From contig CAJXWJ010000012.1 of assembly GCA_913062925.1 (NCBI GenBank), positions 1 to 60,006 on the forward strand: a stretch of 60,006 nt of DNA, written 5' to 3'. This DNA comes from an uncultured Pseudorhodobacter sp. GTDB lineage: Bacteria > Pseudomonadota > Alphaproteobacteria > Rhodobacterales > Rhodobacteraceae. Below, piece after piece: positions 55,745 through 60,006 of the stretch. A program made the position numbers and the translations under genes. Every line of letters begins with the position of its first letter. Position 1 is the stretch's first letter. The notes under the pieces were generated by a model. The model saw only the letters and a program-made list of their open reading frames with translations. It was not told the origin of the DNA and searched no databases.

Positions 55745-57718
55745 CTATTCCGCCGCCACGGTGACTTGTGGGGCAGGGCGCGCGCCAGCCGCCACCCGGA
55801 AGCGGCGGTCAGACAGGCTGAACATGCCGCCAATCGCCATCAACAAAGCCCCGCCCCAGATCCAATCGGCAAAGGGTTTGATATAGGTGCGCACCGCATA
55901 GCCGCCCGCATCCTGCGGATCGCCGATCACCAGATAAAGATCGCGAAACGCGCCCTGATGTATTGCGGCCTCGGTGGTGGGCATGCCAGCAACCGGATAG
56001 AAGCGTTTTTCAGGGTGCAGAAAAGCCACCTCTGCGCCGTCTTTGGTCACCAGCATATCGGCCATGGTCGAATGGTAATTCGGCCCCTCGACCTTATTGA
56101 CTGCCTGCAAGGTGATCTCATAAGCGCCCAAGGGGAAGGTCTCGCCGATCTTGACCACACGAATGTCTTCCGTGGCCCAAGCGGTGATCGCAGCCACCGC
56201 AAAGATCGTCACGCCCAAGCCCGAATGCGCCAAAACCTTGCCCCAATCGGCGCGCGGCAAGCGGCCCAACCGGGACAGGCGCGCGCCAAAATCGCCACGC
56301 CCGCCGCGCTGCCACAGATCCGTCAGCGCCCCCAGCACCACCCAAGCCCCCAAGCCCGCGCCAATCGGCCCCAGCGTCGAGCGGCCGGTTTGCAGCGCAT
56401 AGATCAGCAGCATCACCGCCACCGCCAAAGCCAAAGCCCCGCGCAACGACCGCACCACGCGGCCAATCTCGGCGCGTTTCCACGGCAGCATCGCGCCAAT
56501 CGGCAGCACAATCGCGATCAGCACCATAAAGGGCGTGAAGGCCGCGTTGAAAAACGGCACCCCAACCGAAAGCTTGCGCGCAAACAACAGCTCGGCCACC
56601 AAAGGCCAGATCGTGCCGACAAAGACCACAAAGGCCGAGACCGCCAACAGCAGGTTATTGGCGATCAGCGCCGTCTCGCGGCTGACCACCGAAAACATGC
56701 CCTTGGCCTCCAAGACATTGGCGCGAAACGCAAACAAGGTCAGCGACCCGCCCATGAACACGCCCAAGATCATCAGAATAAACACGCCGCGCGCCGGATC
56801 ATTGGCAAAAGCATGCACCGAGGTGATCACGCCCGAGCGCACGATAAAGGTGCCGGTCAGCGAAAAGCCAAAGGCCAAGATCGCCAGCAAAATCGTCCAA
56901 GCCTTCAGGCTTTCGCGCTTTTCCACCACAATCGCAGAATGCAGCAGGGCGGCGGCAATCAGCCAGGGCATAAAGCTTGCGTTTTCAACCGGATCCCAGA
57001 ACCAAAACCCACCCCAGCCCAGCTCGTAATAGGCCCACCACGACCCCAAAGCGATGCCAATGGTCAGGAAAATCCAAGCGGCCAGCGTCCAAGGCCGCAC
57101 CCAACGCCCCCAAGCCGCATCAACCCGCCCCTCCAACAGGGCGGCCACCGCAAAGGAAAAGCTCATCGACAGACCGACATAGCCCAAATACAAAAACGGC
57201 GGGTGAAAGGCGAGGCCGGGATCTTGCAGCAAGGGGTTCAAATCCGTGCCATTCAGCGGCGGCAGCTCCAGCCGCAAAAACGGGTTCGAGGTTAGTAGCA
57301 TAAAGGCCATAAAGGCCACCCCGATAGAGCCCTGCACCGCCAAAACCCGCGCCTTCAGCGTCGCTGGCAAATTGCCACCAAACCAAACCGCACAGGCGCC
57401 AAAGCCCGACAGGATCAAAACCCACAGCAGCAAAGACCCTTCGTGATTGCCCCAGACGCCGGCCACCTTGTAAAGCATCGGCTTGGCGGTATGCGAATTA
57501 TCCACCACCAGCTTGACCGAAAAGTCTGAAGTTACAAAGGCATAGGTCAGCGCCGCAAAAGACACAGCGATCAGCAAAAACTGGATCACCGCCGCGGGAT
57601 CCGCCACCGCCATCAGCCGTGCATCACGCCGATAAGCCCCCCAAAGTGGTAAACTCATCTGCACCAGCGCCACCATAAAGGCCAGCACCAAGGTGAAATG
57701 TCCAAGCTCTACAATCAT
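55745..57718 (-). CDS. ccmF: Heme lyase subunit CcmF
   Basis: 657 residues with about 14-15 membrane helices. Ligates heme to the CxxCH of apocytochrome c in the periplasm. The WWD-type region GSWWAYYELGWGGFWFWDPV, with conserved His around it (VWGNHEGSLLLWVL), identifies CcmF; FMPWLIAAALLHS follows. Upstream ccm genes are not in the window. Acts with CcmH and CcmI. Confidence 0.96.
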   Translation of the reverse strand: MIVELGHFTLVLAFMVALVQMSLPLWGAYRRDARLMAVADPAAVIQFLLIAVSFAALTYAFVTSDFSVKLVVDNSHTAKPMLYKVAGVWGNHEGSLLLWVLILSGFGACAVWFGGNLPATLKARVLAVQGSIGVAFMAFMLLTSNPFLRLELPPLNGTDLNPLLQDPGLAFHPPFLYLGYVGLSMSFSFAVAALLEGRVDAAWGRWVRPWTLAAWIFLTIGIALGSWWAYYELGWGGFWFWDPVENASFMPWLIAAALLHSAIVVEKRESLKAWTILLAILAFGFSLTGTFIVRSGVITSVHAFANDPARGVFILMILGVFMGGSLTLFAFRANVLEAKGMFSVVSRETALIANNLLLAVSAFVVFVGTIWPLVAELLFARKLSVGVPFFNAAFTPFMVLIAIVLPIGAMLPWKRAEIGRVVRSLRGALALAVAVMLLIYALQTGRSTLGPIGAGLGAWVVLGALTDLWQRGGRGDFGARLSRLGRLPRADWGKVLAHSGLGVTIFAVAAITAWATEDIRVVKIGETFPLGAYEITLQAVNKVEGPNYHSTMADMLVTKDGAEVAFLHPEKRFYPVAGMPTTEAAIHQGAFRDLYLVIGDPQDAGGYAVRTYIKPFADWIWGGALLMAIGGMFSLSDRRFRVAAGARPAPQVTVAAE

Positions 57719-57801
57719 GTCCGGCCTCCTGTTGCCCCGTTATAGGCCAGAAAAGCCCGCGCGGAAATAGCCTGCGCTGCCGTGTCGCGCAGGCGTGATC
57801 C

Positions 57802-58362
57802 TTAAGCGCCGCGCGACAGGGCGGCTACACCGGTGCGCGCAATCTCACGCAGGCCCAAAGGTCGCATCAGATCGGCAAAAGCATCAATCTTTTCCGGCGT
57901 GCCGGTCATCTCAAAGACAAAGCTTTCCAAGGTGCTATCAACCACATTGGCGCGGAAAATCTCGGCCAAGCGCAGCGCCTCGATGCGCGCCTCGCCCTTG
58001 CCTGCGACCTTGAACAGCGCCAATTCGCGCTGCACCGCCGGCCCCTCGACCGTCAGATCATGCACCTCATGCACTGGCACCATCCGCGCCAACTGCTTCT
58101 TGATCTGCTCGATCACCTGCGGCGTGCCGGTGGTCACAACCGTGATCCGGCTTTGATGGCTGGCGTGATCCACCTCGGCCACCGTCAGGCTTTCGATGTT
58201 ATAGCCCCGGCCTGAAAACAACCCGATCACCCGCGCCAAAACGCCACTCTCGTTGTCCACCACCACGGCCAAAGTATGGGTCTCGATCACCGGCGCATTC
58301 GGGTCGCGCAAATCATAGGCCGAATGGCTGGTCGATCCTGTCTTGATGTTTAGCGGAGACAT
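57802..58362 (-). CDS. ilvN: Acetolactate synthase small (regulatory) subunit
   Basis: 186 residues. Regulates valine-sensitive acetohydroxyacid synthase. N-terminal ACT domain (THTLAVVVDNESGVLARVIG, LFSGRGYNIESLTVAEVDHA) and a second ACT-like C-terminal half (EARIEALRLAEIFRANVVDS). Located directly downstream of ilvB on the minus strand, 66 bases away; the repeat copy D fills that gap. Confidence 0.95.
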   Translation of the reverse strand: MSPLNIKTGSTSHSAYDLRDPNAPVIETHTLAVVVDNESGVLARVIGLFSGRGYNIESLTVAEVDHASHQSRITVVTTGTPQVIEQIKKQLARMVPVHEVHDLTVEGPAVQRELALFKVAGKGEARIEALRLAEIFRANVVDSTLESFVFEMTGTPEKIDAFADLMRPLGLREIARTGVAALSRGA

Positions 58363-58371
58363 GCTCTGTCC

Positions 58372-58419
58372 CTTTCATCTGTCTGAAAATATCCCGGGGG
58401 TCCGGGGGCTGGCCCCCGG
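58372..58419. repeat. Dispersed intergenic repeat, copy D
   Basis: CTTTCATCTGTCTGAAAATA then TCCCGGGGG (58372-58400), followed by an 8-bp hairpin CCGGGGGC-TG-GCCCCCGG (58402-58419). It occupies the ilvB-ilvN gap in minus orientation, and its GATGAAAG end touches the ilvN ribosome site. Confidence 0.75.
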
Positions 58420-58428
58420 CTTGCAACG

Positions 58429-60006
58429 TTACACCAGCACCGCGCCTGCGGCCTTGATCACACCTTGCGTATCAGCATCGCCCAAAAGCATCTCGTTATG
58501 CGGCTTGCCCGAGGGGATCATCGGGAAGCAATTCTCATGCTTCTCGACACGGCAATCAAAGATCACCGGCCCGTCATAGCGCAGCATCTCCAGGATCGCC
58601 TCGTCCAGATCGGCGGGGTCAGTCACCAAAATGCCTTTGCAGCCAAAGGCTTCCGCCAGCTTGACAAAATCGGGCAGCGATTCCGACCAGCTTTGCGAAT
58701 AGCGCTCGCCGTGCAGCAGCTCTTGCCATTGCCGCACCATGCCAAGGCGTTCGTTGTTCAAGATGAACTGTTTGACCGGCGCGCGGAACTGCATCGCCGT
58801 GCCCATCTCTTGCATGTTCATCAGCCAAGAGGCCTCGCCCGCGACGTTGATCACCAGCGCATCGGGATGCGCCACCTGCACGCCAATCGAGGCAGGCAGG
58901 CCGTAGCCCATCGTCCCCAATCCGCCCGAGGTCATCCAGCGGTTTGGCCCTTCAAAACCAAGGTATTGCGCCGCCCACATCTGGTGCTGGCCAACCTCGG
59001 TGGTGATATAGCGATCATAGCCCTTGGTCAGCGCTTCCAGCCGCTCAAGCGCATATTGCGGTTTGATCACGGCGGTCGAATTCTTGTAGCTCAGGCATTT
59101 CACCGCCCGCCACTGCGCGATCTGCGCCCACCACTTTGCCAGACCGTCCTTATTGACCTTGCTGCCGCGCGCCTTCCACAGCGCAAGCGCCTCTTCAAGC
59201 ACGGTGGCAATATCGCCAATGATGCCGACATCAACCCGGATCACCTTATTGATCGACGAAGGATCGATATCGACATGCACTTTGCGCGAATTCGGGCTGA
59301 AATCGGCGATACGTCCAGTGATACGGTCATCAAAGCGCGCACCGATATTGATCATCAGATCGCAGCCATGCATCGCCAGATTGGCCTCATAAAGCCCGTG
59401 CATGCCCAGCATGCCCAGCCAAGAGCTGCCACTTGCCGGATAAGCGCCAAGCCCCATCAGCGTCGAGGTGATCGGAAAGCCGGTTGCGGCGACAAATTCG
59501 CGCAGCAAATCGCTGGCCTTGGGGCCAGAGTTGATCACGCCGCCGCCGGTGTAGAACACCGGCCGCTCGGCGGTTTCCATCATCTCGACCATCGCCGCAA
59601 TCGCGTCGCTGTCGCCTTTGATCTGCGGCTGGTAATGGCTGACCTTGGCCTGTGCGGGCGCTTGATATTCACCGGTGGCAAATTGCACATCCTTTGGGAT
59701 GTCGATCAGCACAGGCCCCGGACGACCCGAGCGCGAGACATGGAAGGCTTGGTGCAGGGTTTCGGCCAGCTTGTCGGTGTCCTTCACCAGCCAATTGTGC
59801 TTGGTGCAGGGGCGGGTGATGCCAACGGTATCGGCCTCTTGGAAGGCATCGGTGCCAATCATAAAGGTCGGCACCTGGCCCGACAGCACCACGATCGGAA
59901 TGCTGTCCAAAAGCGCATCGGTCAGACCGGTCACCGCATTGGTCGCACCGGCCCCCGAGGTCACCAGCGCCACGCCCACCTTGCCGGTCGAGCGGGCATA
60001 GCCCTC
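58429..60006 (-). CDS. ilvB: Acetolactate synthase large subunit, N-terminus outside window
   Basis: 525 residues are visible; the frame is open to the right edge ([20 protein letters not shown] is in frame), so the start lies beyond 60006. A ThDP enzyme that condenses two pyruvates for valine/leucine or pyruvate with 2-oxobutyrate for isoleucine. Motifs: [40 protein letters not shown] and the ThDP-binding region [20 protein letters not shown] with [20 protein letters not shown]. The usual SGPGATN reads SGAGATN, a small change of unknown effect. The paired small subunit follows. Confidence 0.96.
   Translation of the reverse strand, partial: EGYARSTGKVGVALVTSGAGATNAVTGLTDALLDSIPIVVLSGQVPTFMIGTDAFQEADTVGITRPCTKHNWLVKDTDKLAETLHQAFHVSRSGRPGPVLIDIPKDVQFATGEYQAPAQAKVSHYQPQIKGDSDAIAAMVEMMETAERPVFYTGGGVINSGPKASDLLREFVAATGFPITSTLMGLGAYPASGSSWLGMLGMHGLYEANLAMHGCDLMINIGARFDDRITGRIADFSPNSRKVHVDIDPSSINKVIRVDVGIIGDIATVLEEALALWKARGSKVNKDGLAKWWAQIAQWRAVKCLSYKNSTAVIKPQYALERLEALTKGYDRYITTEVGQHQMWAAQYLGFEGPNRWMTSGGLGTMGYGLPASIGVQVAHPDALVINVAGEASWLMNMQEMGTAMQFRAPVKQFILNNERLGMVRQWQELLHGERYSQSWSESLPDFVKLAEAFGCKGILVTDPADLDEAILEMLRYDGPVIFDCRVEKHENCFPMIPSGKPHNEMLLGDADTQGVIKAAGAVLV

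Noticed and set aside
55643-57295. A 550-codon open frame opposite ccmF
   Set aside because: Shadow of ccmF; composition is Gln, Arg and His rich without domains.

Overview
The window is a 60-kb chromosomal segment of a Rhodobacterales-type alphaproteobacterium (Rhodobacteraceae/Paracoccaceae). The evidence is the sciP-ctrA pair with a CtrA box, a GTTC-N7-GTTC type SOS operator, LpxI in the lipid A block, the ccmF-ccmH arrangement, the cobA-DUF2849-cysI-cysH-DUF934 sulfite-reduction operon and high GC. The genus cannot be fixed by eye. I see no rRNA, tRNA, IS element, prophage or CRISPR. The content is mostly core genome, and the unusual signals sit in the gaps between genes.

Layout. 1-6.3 kb: C-terminal part of an OmpA-family protein, an XdhC/molybdopterin-binding pair, a membrane diguanylate cyclase behind a triple CtrA-type box, infC (apparently starting at ATA) and an Ala-rich membrane-anchored protein. 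6.3-11.7 kb: assimilatory sulfate/sulfite reduction operon (cobA, DUF2849, cysI, cysH, DUF934, then fpr) divergent from an Lrp-family regulator, with an Lrp-like palindrome between them. 11.7-17.8 kb: EamA exporter plus cytochrome P450, tpiA, two Fe-S assembly factors, ssb, a membrane-tethered LuxR-type regulator behind a terminator/attenuator-like element, and a lytic transglycosylase. 17.8-25.1 kb: peptide-type ABC importer with a fused double ATPase and a Tat-exported binding protein, and an AraC regulator. 25.2-26.1 kb: miaA.

26.2-38.2 kb: one long cell-envelope block on the plus strand: pyrH, frr, uppS, cdsA, dxr, rseP, a 45-codon membrane ORF, bamA, ompH/skp-like, fabZ, lpxA, lpxI, lpxB. 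It joins translation recycling, isoprenoid and phospholipid precursors, outer-membrane protein assembly and lipid A synthesis. 38.2-45.2 kb: mnmA, divergent sciP and ctrA (cell cycle/motility master regulator and its antagonist), ligA, recG, then a 40-residue membrane protein whose upstream region holds a perfect GTTC-N7-GTTC SOS box, followed by a branched RNA fold and a strong terminator. This is my best candidate for an undescribed system: an SOS-induced small membrane protein, possibly a SidA-like division inhibitor.

45.2-60 kb: IscU-like scaffold, hisI, gluQ, trmFO, two small conserved-looking proteins, gyrA, ornithine cyclodeaminase and arginase with a divergent Lrp regulator, an enoyl-CoA hydratase, ccmH-ccmF, and ilvN-ilvB (ilvB runs off the right edge). 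A dispersed intergenic repeat with core GGGATATTTT...CAAGATGAAAG next to GC hairpins occurs at four places (11.7, 19.9, 26.1 and 58.4 kb).
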